Of a stretch of 52,535 nt of DNA, positions 7,204 to 16,269 are shown piece by piece. The first letter of the stretch is position 1. The number at the start of each line of letters is the position of its first letter. The position numbers and the translations under genes were made by a program. This stretch comes from Bacteroides sp. (GTDB taxonomy: Bacteria > Bacteroidota > Bacteroidia > Bacteroidales > Bacteroidaceae), in assembly GCA_017630035.1 (NCBI GenBank), contig JAGBWA010000107.1:1-52535 (forward strand). The letters are read 5' to 3'. Under the pieces are notes generated by a model. It made no database searches, was not told the DNA's origin, and saw only the letters and a program-made list of their open reading frames with translations.

Positions 7204-9605
7204 TTGCGCACCAAACGTACATAGAACACACCACCGGCCACTGTACCTGGCTTACTTTGGAAGCGAACGTTAATAACGTCTTTACCCTTCAACCATTCGG
7301 CAGGAATGGCATACTCGGCATTTACAAAGGCTTCGCGTTTCCACTTGCCTACGATGTTTTCGGTAGCCAATACTTTGTCGTCAATCATGATATCGAACGA
7401 GCGATTACCGCTTTCGTTACCCCAATAGCGCACCATCAATGTGAGGTTTTCTTCACCCTTGGTATCCATATTGTAGGCAAAGTATCCACCATTCTTGGCA
7501 TCGCGCCAGCCTTCGCTTTGGAAGTGTCCGCGTTCCGAGCGTTCGCTCTTCATGTTATGATCCACTTCGGGTTGTTGTTCGGCTGTTGCTACTGCATCCA
7601 CGGTACGAGCATCGAGTTCCAACTTTTGCTTTTCAGCATCGCGCATGCTTTGTTGATAATCGGCATACTCGGCATCGGTCATGCTGAGCCAATACATCAT
7701 GTAACGGCTATCGTGAATATGACAGAAAGGTTCCAACTCTAGGTTCTTGAACTTTTCTTCGAACAATCCTGGTACGGTGAAGTGCAATGGTTTGCCGCTA
7801 ACGGGTTGCATGCCTTCAAGTTTCTTTTGAATATCAGCGCGTTCGCCAATCAAGAATGGAGTATCGAAGAGCGATACCAATGGACCATGAGCAATGTGTG
7901 CCCAACGACCATCGTCGGCAACCAAACCAACCAAGTTGTCGGTACCCATACGTGCGCCCAACAAGATAGGACCACGCATAATAGCGATATAGTTAGAAAG
8001 GTTTGGCAACTCTTCGATAGTTACCTTCATAGGCATAGAAACTTCGATTACATCGCCCTTCTTCCATTTGCGGTCGATCTCGATGTATGATGATGGTTGT
8101 GCACCAACGGCATAATCCTTACCGTTGCAAACCACCTTCATTTCGCCCGGTTTTACCCACCATGGACTACGAATTTTCAATTTAAGTTTTTGAGATTTTG
8201 ACTTCTTATCTACAATGAAACGTACAGTTTCTTCGTAAGGGAAGTTGGTTTCTTGTGTCAAAACAAATTTCTTCTCTTTCCAATTCAATTGAGAGGCAAC
8301 GAAGAGGTTTACATACAACTCATCATCGGTATGTGTATAGATAAACTCACCATACTTACCATGGTTTTCCATACCGGTACCCACACAACACCACATACCG
8401 CTATTAGGAGCAGAATAAACGCGATAGTGAGCCGGACGTGCCGATGTGAAATATACATATCCACCATGTTCAGGGTGTTGAGTAGAGAGGATATGATTGT
8501 ACATAGCACGTTCATAATAGTCGGCATAGCGTACATCACCCGTCATACGGAAGAGGTTTTGTGTCAACTTCATCATGTTGTTGGTGTTGCACGATTCAGG
8601 GCCTTCGCGGTCGTCCACATAGCTCTTGCAATCGTCGGCCGATGCAAAGTGTTCACGACGGCTATTACCACCAAACGACAACGAACGAGTGTTTACAACG
8701 GTTTCCCAGAAGAATTCCGATGCTTTTTGATAGTAAGCAGCATCAGCTTCTTGTCCGGCAAGTGCCAACATTTCGGCAGTTCTTGCATGACCCACAACCT
8801 TAGGAACTTGTGTGTTGGCATGCTTGTTGTCCAAGTTATCTACACCCTTGGCCATGCTATCCAGCAACCAATGGTGAGCAAAGCGCTTAGCGGTATTCAA
8901 GTATTTGATATCGCCGGTCATTTGATAGGCATCGGCATACACTTCGTTCATACCACCAAACTCTTGACCACACATTCGTTCCATTTGCTCGTCGCTGAGT
9001 GGAGAAAGCACGTTGTATCCCCAATCGCAAAGCTTCAAGAACATATCTTTTGCAAGTTCGCTACCTGCATACATCCAAGCATCGCGCAAACCGGCAAATG
9101 TTTTGTGGATATTATACCAAGGCACCCAATAACGGTTTACAAAACCTACATTGCCTTTGTTAACTTCACTCCAGATACGTTTACCATCGGGCACACCACC
9201 TACATAGCCATCGCCATTGGCATCTTGGCAACGCTTCAACTCGGCAAGTACATAATCCAATCGCTCTTTACATGCCTTGTTGCCGGTAGCAGCATAGTGC
9301 ATAGCCAATGCAGAAACATAGTGACCACCTACGTGACCATCCAATCCCTCCCAGTTGGGGAAGTATTCGGCTTTTTTAGGCAAACCAGCTTCCTTTAAGA
9401 AAGGAGCCAACAAACGATCGGTGTCGTATTGCAACAACACATCCACATTCAAATCCATTGCATGCTTGAAAGGGCCATCGAGCAATTGCACTTCGGACAA
9501 AGCAAACGTGTTAGGATAAAGTTTGTCTTGCGACATACCATTACCAGCCGATGCCAACAATGCAACGGTAAATAATGCAGTTTTTGTCAATTTTGAAAAT
9601 CTCAT
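7200..9605 (-). CDS. Glycoside hydrolase family 127 beta-L-arabinofuranosidase
   Basis: The 801-residue protein has an N-terminal signal peptide (MRFSKLTKTALFTVALLASAG) and is probably periplasmic. The (alpha/alpha)6 catalytic domain carries the zinc-cysteine site of GH127: Glu337 and Cys339 in EGPESCNT, and Cys406-Cys407 in MWCCVGTGMENHGK. This matches the Glu338/Cys340/Cys417/Cys418 site of Bifidobacterium HypBA1, where a cysteine is the nucleophile. A beta-sandwich follows, then a C-terminal extension with WRDAKNGGYFAYNM and MVRYWGNESGNRSFDI, which looks like an extra beta-rich module (DUF6805-like). All key residues are present, so it should be active. It begins 34 bp after the pmbA stop and is coupled to the phosphatase gene downstream. 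Confidence 0.95.
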   Translation of the reverse strand: MRFSKLTKTALFTVALLASAGNGMSQDKLYPNTFALSEVQLLDGPFKHAMDLNVDVLLQYDTDRLLAPFLKEAGLPKKAEYFPNWEGLDGHVGGHYVSALAMHYAATGNKACKERLDYVLAELKRCQDANGDGYVGGVPDGKRIWSEVNKGNVGFVNRYWVPWYNIHKTFAGLRDAWMYAGSELAKDMFLKLCDWGYNVLSPLSDEQMERMCGQEFGGMNEVYADAYQMTGDIKYLNTAKRFAHHWLLDSMAKGVDNLDNKHANTQVPKVVGHARTAEMLALAGQEADAAYYQKASEFFWETVVNTRSLSFGGNSRREHFASADDCKSYVDDREGPESCNTNNMMKLTQNLFRMTGDVRYADYYERAMYNHILSTQHPEHGGYVYFTSARPAHYRVYSAPNSGMWCCVGTGMENHGKYGEFIYTHTDDELYVNLFVASQLNWKEKKFVLTQETNFPYEETVRFIVDKKSKSQKLKLKIRSPWWVKPGEMKVVCNGKDYAVGAQPSSYIEIDRKWKKGDVIEVSMPMKVTIEELPNLSNYIAIMRGPILLGARMGTDNLVGLVADDGRWAHIAHGPLVSLFDTPFLIGERADIQKKLEGMQPVSGKPLHFTVPGLFEEKFKNLELEPFCHIHDSRYMMYWLSMTDAEYADYQQSMRDAEKQKLELDARTVDAVATAEQQPEVDHNMKSERSERGHFQSEGWRDAKNGGYFAYNMDTKGEENLTLMVRYWGNESGNRSFDIMIDDKVLATENIVGKWKREAFVNAEYAIPAEWLKGKDVINVRFQSKPGTVAGGVFYVRLVRK

Positions 9606-9639
9606 GGTTCTTGTTATTATTTAGGTTTTAATTAAGAGT

Positions 9640-10959
9640 CTATAGTCCACTGAAGTTTACCCCTTCGAATACCAACGAAGGAATGCGCCATGAACGATTA
9701 TCGGGCGCATCATTACCTATTGCTACCAACGAGCACCACAGCGTAAGCATATTACCCGTGATATTCATTTCGTTGACGGGTTGTGTTAACTTACCATTTT
9801 CGATAAGGAAGCCTTCGATGCCGTAAGAGAAATCGCCTGTTGAGCTATTGCAATTACCGCCATTGAAACCTGTCACCAAGATACCTTTATCAATATCGGC
9901 AATCAAGCCATTCAAATCCTTCTCACCTTGGTTCATTACCAACAACGATGGCGAACTGATGGTAGGTTCAACACCCATCTTCTTTGCATTGTAGGTATCG
10001 ATAAAGTATGTTTTCAACACACCCTTTTCAAAGATAGCACGAGGTTCGGTAGCAACACCTTCGGCATCGAAGTAGCGTGCGCCGCTGGCTCCTACCAAAT
10101 GTGGTTCATCCTTCAAGGTTAGTTTATCCGACACTACTTTTTGTCCCAACTTATCCAAAAGGAATGAGTTCTTTTGTTGCAAGGCCGAGCCAAGCAATGC
10201 ACTAAGCAATGGATTACCCAATTGCGTTACATTCAGGTAATCGACAACCATCGTATATTTACCCGACTTAGCTTTTTTCTGGCCTAACTTACGCAATACA
10301 CGTTCCAGTGCCTTGCTACCAATATCAGTCTTCTTGAGGTTTTTATAAAATAAACTGCTTTCGCTCCAATAATCGGACGGACGAGCTTCTCCCTCACCCT
10401 TGATAGATACACTGGCCGAAATGTTTGTCCAAGTGCGTTTCGATTCGCCTTCGAATCCGTTGCTGATAAGTTGATAAGCCGCACTTTCGCCATCGGAATA
10501 GCTTGTGCTGACCGAAATGATGCGTTCGTCTTTTCCCATTACCTCTTCGGCTGCTTGTTGTGCTAAAGCGACCTTTTCATCGGGATTTATATCGGCCAAC
10601 GTGCTATCGAACAGTTGCAAATCGGGTTTTCCACCTTTATAATAGCGGGAAGGATCGGCCAACAAACGCGAATCGTCGGGTGCCAAATAACGGGTTGATT
10701 CAATGCCATTCAAGATGAAATTCTCTAACTCGGCCTTATTCAAACGATTGGTTGAGAAAGAACCGAATCGGCCATCGACATACAAGCTCAAGCTTAATCC
10801 GCCCTCTGATGCTTGTTGCAAACGATCCATTTTGCCGTCGCGCAATTCGAACGAAGCATTCGAATTGGCATACAATTGTACTTTTGCGGCCTGGCATCCA
10901 TGCTTCAAGGCGTAATCCATCGCCCATTGTGCCAGCTTCTTATTTTTATCTGTAATCAT
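9640..10959 (-). CDS. pmbA: PmbA/TldE-family metalloprotease subunit
   Basis: The 439-residue protein belongs to the TldD/PmbA family. PmbA (TldE) is the subunit that lacks the metal site and forms a heterodimer with TldD; together they degrade unfolded peptides and mature some peptide products. Family features include the N-terminal AAKVQLYAN..FELRDGKMDRL, GASGARYFDAEGV and the C-terminal GNCNSSTGDFSYGIEGFLIENGKL with MNITGNML. No HExxxH motif is present, as expected for this subunit. There is no signal peptide. It lies 30 bp downstream of tldD. Confidence 0.93.
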   Translation of the reverse strand: MITDKNKKLAQWAMDYALKHGCQAAKVQLYANSNASFELRDGKMDRLQQASEGGLSLSLYVDGRFGSFSTNRLNKAELENFILNGIESTRYLAPDDSRLLADPSRYYKGGKPDLQLFDSTLADINPDEKVALAQQAAEEVMGKDERIISVSTSYSDGESAAYQLISNGFEGESKRTWTNISASVSIKGEGEARPSDYWSESSLFYKNLKKTDIGSKALERVLRKLGQKKAKSGKYTMVVDYLNVTQLGNPLLSALLGSALQQKNSFLLDKLGQKVVSDKLTLKDEPHLVGASGARYFDAEGVATEPRAIFEKGVLKTYFIDTYNAKKMGVEPTISSPSLLVMNQGEKDLNGLIADIDKGILVTGFNGGNCNSSTGDFSYGIEGFLIENGKLTQPVNEMNITGNMLTLWCSLVAIGNDAPDNRSWRIPSLVFEGVNFSGL

Positions 10960-10989
10960 CGTTTTCTTGTTATGAGTTATTCGTAATCA

Positions 10990-12522
10990 TCATTCGCCAC
11001 CTACGGTTAGTTTGCTAACCAACGCCGAAGGCATACCGCACGTAACGGGACAAGATTGTCCGTCCTTACCGCATGTCCAAGTACCATTGTCGATTTCGGC
11101 ATTTGCGGCTACCATAGTAATGTCGGCCAATGCCTTAGGACCATTACCAATGATGTTGATATCCTTGATAGGTTGTGTCAACTTACCATCTTCAATCAAG
11201 TAGCCCGACTTCACAAAGAAGGTAAAGTCGCCGGCACCAATCTGCACTTGTCCGTTAGTGAATTGTTGTGCATAGATACCCTTCTTCACGGTAGAGATAA
11301 TCTCTTCTTCGGTTACATTGCCTGCTTCCATATAGGTGGCACGCATACGAGGGATAGGGATATTACGGAAGGTATCGCGACGTCCATTACCGGTAGAAGG
11401 TACACCATAATGCTTGGCACTGATACGGTCGTGCAAGTAGCTGGTGAGTACACCATCCTTTACGATGTATGTCTTTTGGCCTTCCACACCTTCATCGTCG
11501 AAGTTCACCGAACCACGATTAAAGGGGATGGTTGCATCATCTACCACATTGATGTGTTCGCTACAAATTTTCTTGCCAAGCAAATCGCAGAAGATAGAGG
11601 TGCGCTTACGGTTGAAATCGGCTTCGAAAGCATGTCCAATGGCTTCGTGCAACAAGATACCCGAGCCACCAGCCGCCATCACAACCGGCATTTCGCCACC
11701 TTTCGGCTTAACGGCTTTGAACAATATAGCTGTATTGTCAACAGCTTCGCGCGCAAGGATATTGATTAAATCTTCGTTCAAGAATTCAAAGCCCTTACGG
11801 TATGCACGTGCGGCATAGCTATTCTCCATTTGGCCGTTCTCTTCCATAATGCAGACAGCACCCAATGTCACCATGGGGCGATAGTCGTAATAGGTTACAC
11901 CTTCTGAATTGCAGAACAATACGTGTGTAGTAGTATCGCCCAAGCTGGCTTGAACTTTTCGCACACGCTTATCCAACGAAAATATCTTGTCGTTCAACTT
12001 TTGCAGATAGGGCATTTTAGCCTTCAGTTGTACCTCTTCCCACGGGGTAGTTACAACATAACGACTCTTCTCCAATCGTTTTTCTTGGAAAGCAAGCGGC
12101 TCGGTAGCTTTACCCGACGAAGCAATGCGAGCAGCCGTACGGGCAGCACGCAACATCTCTTCCAATGTTACGCCTTCAACGTAAGCATAACCGGTTTGGT
12201 CGCCCGCCAATACGCGTACTCCCATACCAAAATCGATGCTTGAACCGCAACGGTTCACTTGTCCATCCATCAGTGCTACACTGTTATTGAACGAATGTTC
12301 GAAATAGAGGTCGGCATAGTCGCCACCCTTTTCCAATGCTGCTGCAAGCACTTTTTTCAAATCCGATTCGGTAACGCCAAAGTGATTCATCGCAGCATTT
12401 ACGCCATCCATGCTGCCTATAACCAATGGTTTGTCTTGGCATGAAGACAACATAACGGAAGGCGCAGCTAATGAGCCTAACAATGCCATTCCTCCTGTAC
12501 GCAAAAAATCTCTTCTATCCAT
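10990..12522 (-). CDS. tldD: TldD-family zinc metalloprotease with an N-terminal signal
   Basis: The 510-residue catalytic partner of PmbA carries the TldD metal motif HEAIGHAFEAD (HExxxH) near residue 310, preceded by the glycine-rich GSGILL. Unlike classical cytoplasmic TldD, it begins MDRRDFLRTGG followed by a hydrophobic run ending in LSSC. This looks like a twin-arginine signal peptide combined with a lipobox. The rest is typical of TldD, up to CGMPSALVSKLTVGG. It is the first gene of the tldD-pmbA pair and is separated from cdaA by a heptad repeat array. If the signal is used, TldD and the unsignalled PmbA would sit in different compartments. Confidence 0.93.
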   Translation of the reverse strand: MDRRDFLRTGGMALLGSLAAPSVMLSSCQDKPLVIGSMDGVNAAMNHFGVTESDLKKVLAAALEKGGDYADLYFEHSFNNSVALMDGQVNRCGSSIDFGMGVRVLAGDQTGYAYVEGVTLEEMLRAARTAARIASSGKATEPLAFQEKRLEKSRYVVTTPWEEVQLKAKMPYLQKLNDKIFSLDKRVRKVQASLGDTTTHVLFCNSEGVTYYDYRPMVTLGAVCIMEENGQMENSYAARAYRKGFEFLNEDLINILAREAVDNTAILFKAVKPKGGEMPVVMAAGGSGILLHEAIGHAFEADFNRKRTSIFCDLLGKKICSEHINVVDDATIPFNRGSVNFDDEGVEGQKTYIVKDGVLTSYLHDRISAKHYGVPSTGNGRRDTFRNIPIPRMRATYMEAGNVTEEEIISTVKKGIYAQQFTNGQVQIGAGDFTFFVKSGYLIEDGKLTQPIKDINIIGNGPKALADITMVAANAEIDNGTWTCGKDGQSCPVTCGMPSALVSKLTVGGE

Positions 12523-12527
12523 TTATT

Positions 12528-12583
12528 GAGTTGTGAGTTATGAGTTGTGAGTTATAAGTTACGAGGTGTGAGTGATGAGTTGC
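12528..12583 (-). repeat. Eight heptad repeats (ATAACTC type) between cdaA and tldD
   Basis: Eight consecutive 7-bp units run from 12528 to 12583. On the coding (minus) strand they vary around ATAACTC/ACAACTC. The array fills the whole cdaA-tldD gap and runs into the 3' end of cdaA, where it supplies the stop codon and the last residues (about LITHTS). Similar ATAAATC heptads occur in three gaps of the plus-strand salvage operon. Confidence 0.85.
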
Positions 12584-13323
12584 TCTAACTCTTCGGGGGT
12601 GAGGTGTAGATAAAATTTGCCTTCATGAGCCACCGAAATTGAGCCTGTTTCTTCTGAGACGATGATGGCGTGCGCATCGGACACTTGCGAAATGCCTAAT
12701 GCGGCACGATGACGCAATCCCAACTCTTTCGGTATGTCGAGATTGTGCGATACGGGCAAGATGCAACCTGCCGCCTTGATGCGTTCTTTGCTAATCACCA
12801 TTGCACCATCGTGCAAGGGGCTATTCTTAAAAAAGATGTTTTCAATCAATCGTTGGGTGATGCGGGCATCTATTGCATCGCCGGTGCGCATTACATCGCC
12901 CAAAGCCACTTGATGCTCGATAACAATAAGTGCGCCCACTTTTTGTTTCGCCATGTTCATGCATGCCATTACAATGGGCACCATATCGTCATGCTCTATT
13001 GCGCTTTTCTTACCTCCTCGGGTAAAGAAGCGCACCAAGGCATTGGCGTGATTGTGCGAACCTAACGTGAAAAGGAAACGCCTAATCTCTTTTTGGAAGA
13101 TAATAATCAATGCCAACACTCCTACATTGACCAATTTGTCGAAGATTGAGCCTAACAGTTTCATTTCCAACACTTGCGACACAACCAACCAAAGCAAGAT
13201 AAACACCAATATGCCGGTAAACACATTGATTGAGCCTGACATTTTCATCAACTTGTATAGGTAGTACAACAAGCAGGCTACAAGCAAGATATCTATAAAA
13301 TCTTTTATTCCAAATTCAATCAT
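12559..13323 (-). CDS. cdaA: Diadenylate cyclase CdaA (c-di-AMP synthase)
   Basis: It makes cyclic di-AMP from two ATP. The 254-residue protein has about three N-terminal membrane helices (LLVACLLYYLYKL, INVFTGILVFILLWLVVSQVL, LVNVGVLALIIIF) and then the DAC domain. Both catalytic motifs are present: DGAMVI and GLRHRAALG. This is the CdaA (DacA/YbbP) architecture, not DisA. The start overlaps the folP stop by 4 bp, an arrangement common in Bacteroidota. The last residues are encoded by heptad repeats, so the C-terminus may vary between strains. A CdaR-type partner is not visible. Confidence 0.96.
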   Translation of the reverse strand: MIEFGIKDFIDILLVACLLYYLYKLMKMSGSINVFTGILVFILLWLVVSQVLEMKLLGSIFDKLVNVGVLALIIIFQKEIRRFLFTLGSHNHANALVRFFTRGGKKSAIEHDDMVPIVMACMNMAKQKVGALIVIEHQVALGDVMRTGDAIDARITQRLIENIFFKNSPLHDGAMVISKERIKAAGCILPVSHNLDIPKELGLRHRAALGISQVSDAHAIIVSEETGSISVAHEGKFYLHLTPEELEQLITHTS

Positions 13324-14177
13324 ATATCCTGATTTTCAATAAGTTTTTCTACTATTTTTATGGCTTCGCGTGCCTCTTTCACATCGTGTACACGCAAGAT
13401 ATTGGCCCCCTTCATCAGCGCAATGGTGTTCAATGCTGTAGTGCCATTCAACGCCTCTTCGGGCGACACGTTCAGCAATTTCCACGCCATAGATTTGCGA
13501 GATGCACCGAATAGTATCGGTAGCTCCATGAAACGCATTCCGTGCAGATTGGCTAATAACTGGTAGTTTTGCTCCAATGTTTTGCCAAATCCGAAGCCGG
13601 GATCCAAAATAATGTCTTTTACCCCTAATTGACGCAAGCGATTGATTCGCTCGGCAAAGAAGAGGCATATCTCTTTCAACAAATTATCGTAATGGGGATT
13701 TTGTTGCATGGTTTCTGGTGTGCCTTGCATGTGCATCAGTACATAGGGTACACCCAAGCGAGCAACGGTAGGGAACATCTCTTCGTCCATCTGTCCGGCG
13801 GCAATATCATTCACCATTGCCACGCCATACTCTTCCACACACATCTGTGCTACTTTAGAGCGATAGGTATCTACAGAAAGGATAGCCTCCGGCCAAACAT
13901 CTTGCACTACCTTCAACCCCATTTGCAAACGATTCATCTCCTCGTCTATCGAAGGTTGCTCGCTACCCGGACGAGTGGAGCATGCACCTATATCAATGAT
14001 ATCGGCACCCTCGTTGCGCAATTGCTTTACACGCTCGGCAATCTGCTTAGATGTTTGCGTGCGACTTCCGCTATAGAAGGAATCGGGCGTTACATTCAAG
14101 ATGCCCATTACGCGAGGTATGGAGACATCCATCAGCGAGCCGCCGAAGTTGATAAAATGTGGTTTCTTAACGTTCAT
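13320..14177 (-). CDS. folP: Dihydropteroate synthase
   Basis: It condenses p-aminobenzoate with 6-hydroxymethyl-dihydropterin diphosphate in folate synthesis and is the sulfonamide target. The 285-residue protein shows the family motifs GILNVTPDSFY (residues 25-35), DIGACSTRPGSE, DTYRSKVA, NDIAAG, LDPGFGFGKT and the final RVHDV. It is the first gene of the folP-cdaA pair. A TAAGTTTG -7 element lies at 14204-14211, divergent from the murF promoter. Confidence 0.97.
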   Translation of the reverse strand: MNVKKPHFINFGGSLMDVSIPRVMGILNVTPDSFYSGSRTQTSKQIAERVKQLRNEGADIIDIGACSTRPGSEQPSIDEEMNRLQMGLKVVQDVWPEAILSVDTYRSKVAQMCVEEYGVAMVNDIAAGQMDEEMFPTVARLGVPYVLMHMQGTPETMQQNPHYDNLLKEICLFFAERINRLRQLGVKDIILDPGFGFGKTLEQNYQLLANLHGMRFMELPILFGASRKSMAWKLLNVSPEEALNGTTALNTIALMKGANILRVHDVKEAREAIKIVEKLIENQDI

Positions 14178-14203
14178 GCTACCATTGATTTATTTATCGC
14201 CTA

Positions 14204-14211
14204 CAAACTTA
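14204..14211 (-). promoter_or_regulatory. Putative -7 element for folP-cdaA
   Basis: The minus strand reads TAAGTTTG, matching TAnnTTTG, 27 bp before the folP start. A weak TTTG lies about 23 bp upstream. The flanking bases mirror those of the murF element at 14266. Confidence 0.45.
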
Positions 14212-14265
14212 CAAATAAAATTACTTTATTTTAGCAAAAACCGCAATAAATCCCCCTTTTTTGCG

Positions 14266-14273
14266 TAAGTTTG
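14266..14273 (+). promoter_or_regulatory. Putative -7 element for murF
   Basis: TAAGTTTG matches TAnnTTTG, 30 bp before the murF ATG. No clear -33 TTTG is present. Confidence 0.45.
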
Positions 14274-14303
14274 TAGCCAATAACCCCACTAATCTGCGGA
14301 AAT

Positions 14304-15596
14304 ATGTGTATTGAAACTATTTATAAAGCATTTTTGGCATGCAACGGGCTAACTACCGATAGCCGAAATTGCCCCCAAAATTCTATGTTTGTTGCCTTAA
14401 AAGGCGAAACATTCAACGGCAATGCATTTGCCGCAAAAGCATTGGAAGCCGGTTGTGCATTTGCCGTAATCGACGAAGCGTGTTATGCTCAACCCAACGA
14501 TGAACGCTACTTATTGGTAGAGGATTGCTTGAAAGCGTTGCAACAATTGGCCAACTTGCATCGACGTACGTTAGGTACTCGTATCATCGGCATTACCGGC
14601 ACTAATGGAAAGACTACTACCAAAGAGTTGATGGCGGCCGTACTGAGCAAGCAATTCAACATTCTCTATACGCAAGGCAACTTGAACAATCAAATCGGTG
14701 TGCCTTTAACCTTATTGAAGTTGCGTCCTGAACACCAATTGGCCGTTATCGAAATGGGAGCAAGCCATCCGGGCGACATCCAAGAATTGGTAGAGATAGC
14801 CGAACCTGATTGCGGCCTCATCACCAACGTTGGCAAGGCTCACTTACAAGGATTTGGCTCTTTCGAAGGGGTTATCCGCACCAAAGGCGAGTTGTACGAT
14901 TTCCTTCGTACACGCCCCGATGCATTTATCTTCCTACACGATGATAATCCTTACTTGAAAGAGATTGCACAAGGATTGAAAGCCATCCACTATGGTAGTC
15001 AATCCGGCTTGTTCGTTAGCGGCAAGAGTACCGCCAATTCGCCTTTCTTAGCCTTCGAATGGCAAGCCGATGGCAAGACACATAATGTGCAAACACAACT
15101 TATTGGCGATTACAACCTACCCAATGCTTTGGTGGCCGTAACCGTAGGACGCTACTTTGGAGTGCCCGACGAATTGATTTGCGAAGCTCTTTCACAATAT
15201 GCCCCCCAGAACAACCGTTCGCAATTAAAGCAAACCGCTCGCAACACGCTCATTATCGATGCCTACAATGCCAACCCCAGCAGCATGCAAGTCAGCATTG
15301 ATAATTTCCATCGCATGCAAGCTACCGATAAGCTACTCATCTTGGGCGACATGCGCGAATTGGGCGAAGATGGTGCGGCCGAGCATCAAAAAGTTGTTGA
15401 CCAATTGATAGCACTTGCATTCACCAACGTCTATTTAGTGGGCGAGCTATTCGGTGCAACGCAACATCCTTTCCGTAGCTTTGCCGATGCGCCTTCGCTT
15501 ATCGAAGCACTTCAAACCGAACAACCAAGCGGCAAAACCATTCTTATCAAAGGTTCGAATGGCATCCGTTTGTTCAGTATTGTTGATTATTTGTAA
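14304..15596 (+). CDS. murF: UDP-MurNAc-tripeptide--D-Ala-D-Ala ligase
   Basis: It adds D-Ala-D-Ala to the UDP-MurNAc-tripeptide, the last cytoplasmic step of peptidoglycan precursor synthesis. The 430-residue protein has the N-terminal MurF domain (TTDSRNCP..MFVALKGETFNGN), the ATP loop GITGTNGKTTTKE near residue 97, the central-domain motif EMGASHPGDI, and the C-terminal IIDAYNANPSSM and ILGDMREL. Length is normal. It stands apart from the usual mur cluster. The ABC ATPase gene begins 7 bp after its stop. Confidence 0.97.
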   Translation: MCIETIYKAFLACNGLTTDSRNCPQNSMFVALKGETFNGNAFAAKALEAGCAFAVIDEACYAQPNDERYLLVEDCLKALQQLANLHRRTLGTRIIGITGTNGKTTTKELMAAVLSKQFNILYTQGNLNNQIGVPLTLLKLRPEHQLAVIEMGASHPGDIQELVEIAEPDCGLITNVGKAHLQGFGSFEGVIRTKGELYDFLRTRPDAFIFLHDDNPYLKEIAQGLKAIHYGSQSGLFVSGKSTANSPFLAFEWQADGKTHNVQTQLIGDYNLPNALVAVTVGRYFGVPDELICEALSQYAPQNNRSQLKQTARNTLIIDAYNANPSSMQVSIDNFHRMQATDKLLILGDMRELGEDGAAEHQKVVDQLIALAFTNVYLVGELFGATQHPFRSFADAPSLIEALQTEQPSGKTILIKGSNGIRLFSIVDYL

Positions 15597-15603
15597 AGAA
15601 AGA

Positions 15604-16263
15604 ATGATACATCGCATCAGATTAAAGAATGTACTACCTAACGTGTTTGTTGGCGCATCTCCCGAGGGTGGGCCATCGGATATTTGGGAGAAAGAGATAA
15701 CTTTCAATAAAGGGAAATCTTACTTGATAGAGGCGGCATCGGGACGAGGAAAATCATCGTTTTGTGCCTACCTCTTTGCGCTTCGAAGTGACTATCAAGG
15801 CAGCATTGAGTGGATAGACGAAAAGGAAAATCCGCTATCGCTTGACGAAAAATGGATTGATAAACTTCGTTGCGAGGGCATCGGCATGATGTTTCAAGAG
15901 CATCGTTTGTTTCCTGAGTTGACCGCGTTGGAGAATGTCTTATTAAAGAATGCATTAACCCACTTCACAACGGAAGAGCATATCCGCCAAATGCTTATAC
16001 GAATGGGGTTGCACGACCGTCTTGATGTGCCCTGTGGCAAACTCTCGTTCGGACAGCAACAACGTGTTGCCTTTGTGCGATTACTAAGCCAACCGGCCGA
16101 TTTCTTATTGCTGGACGAACCGGTTAGCCACCTCGATATAGAGAATGCAAAGATTATGGCAGATATGCTAAGCGAATATCAAGCAAAGAGCAATGCCGGT
16201 ATCATTGTTACGAGCATTGGCCATCGGATGCCCTATTCATACGACCAATTGCTAAAACTATAA
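15604..16263 (+). CDS. ABC transporter ATP-binding protein (FtsE/LolD type)
   Basis: The 219-residue ATPase energises the permease encoded 6 bp downstream. Start MIHRIRLKNV at 15604 is preferred because an upstream in-frame start would lie inside murF. The ABC signature LSFGQQQR and Walker B FLLLDEPVSHLD are intact, and FQEHRLFPELTALENV is typical of the LolD/MacB group. The Walker A region reads AASGRGKSS, so the first glycine of GxxxxGK[ST] is replaced by alanine. There is a final SIGHR in place of the usual THD switch motif. The exported substrate is not known. Confidence 0.88.
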   Translation: MIHRIRLKNVLPNVFVGASPEGGPSDIWEKEITFNKGKSYLIEAASGRGKSSFCAYLFALRSDYQGSIEWIDEKENPLSLDEKWIDKLRCEGIGMMFQEHRLFPELTALENVLLKNALTHFTTEEHIRQMLIRMGLHDRLDVPCGKLSFGQQQRVAFVRLLSQPADFLLLDEPVSHLDIENAKIMADMLSEYQAKSNAGIIVTSIGHRMPYSYDQLLKL

Positions 16264-16269
16264 AGCGCT

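Noticed and set aside
8253-9398. 381-codon open frame opposite GH127, and similar long frames opposite fadD (48298-49428) and GH43 (5312-6076)
   Set aside because: They lie antisense to clearly identified genes and arise from the codon bias of those genes. Their translations are rich in His, Cys and Thr and match no family.
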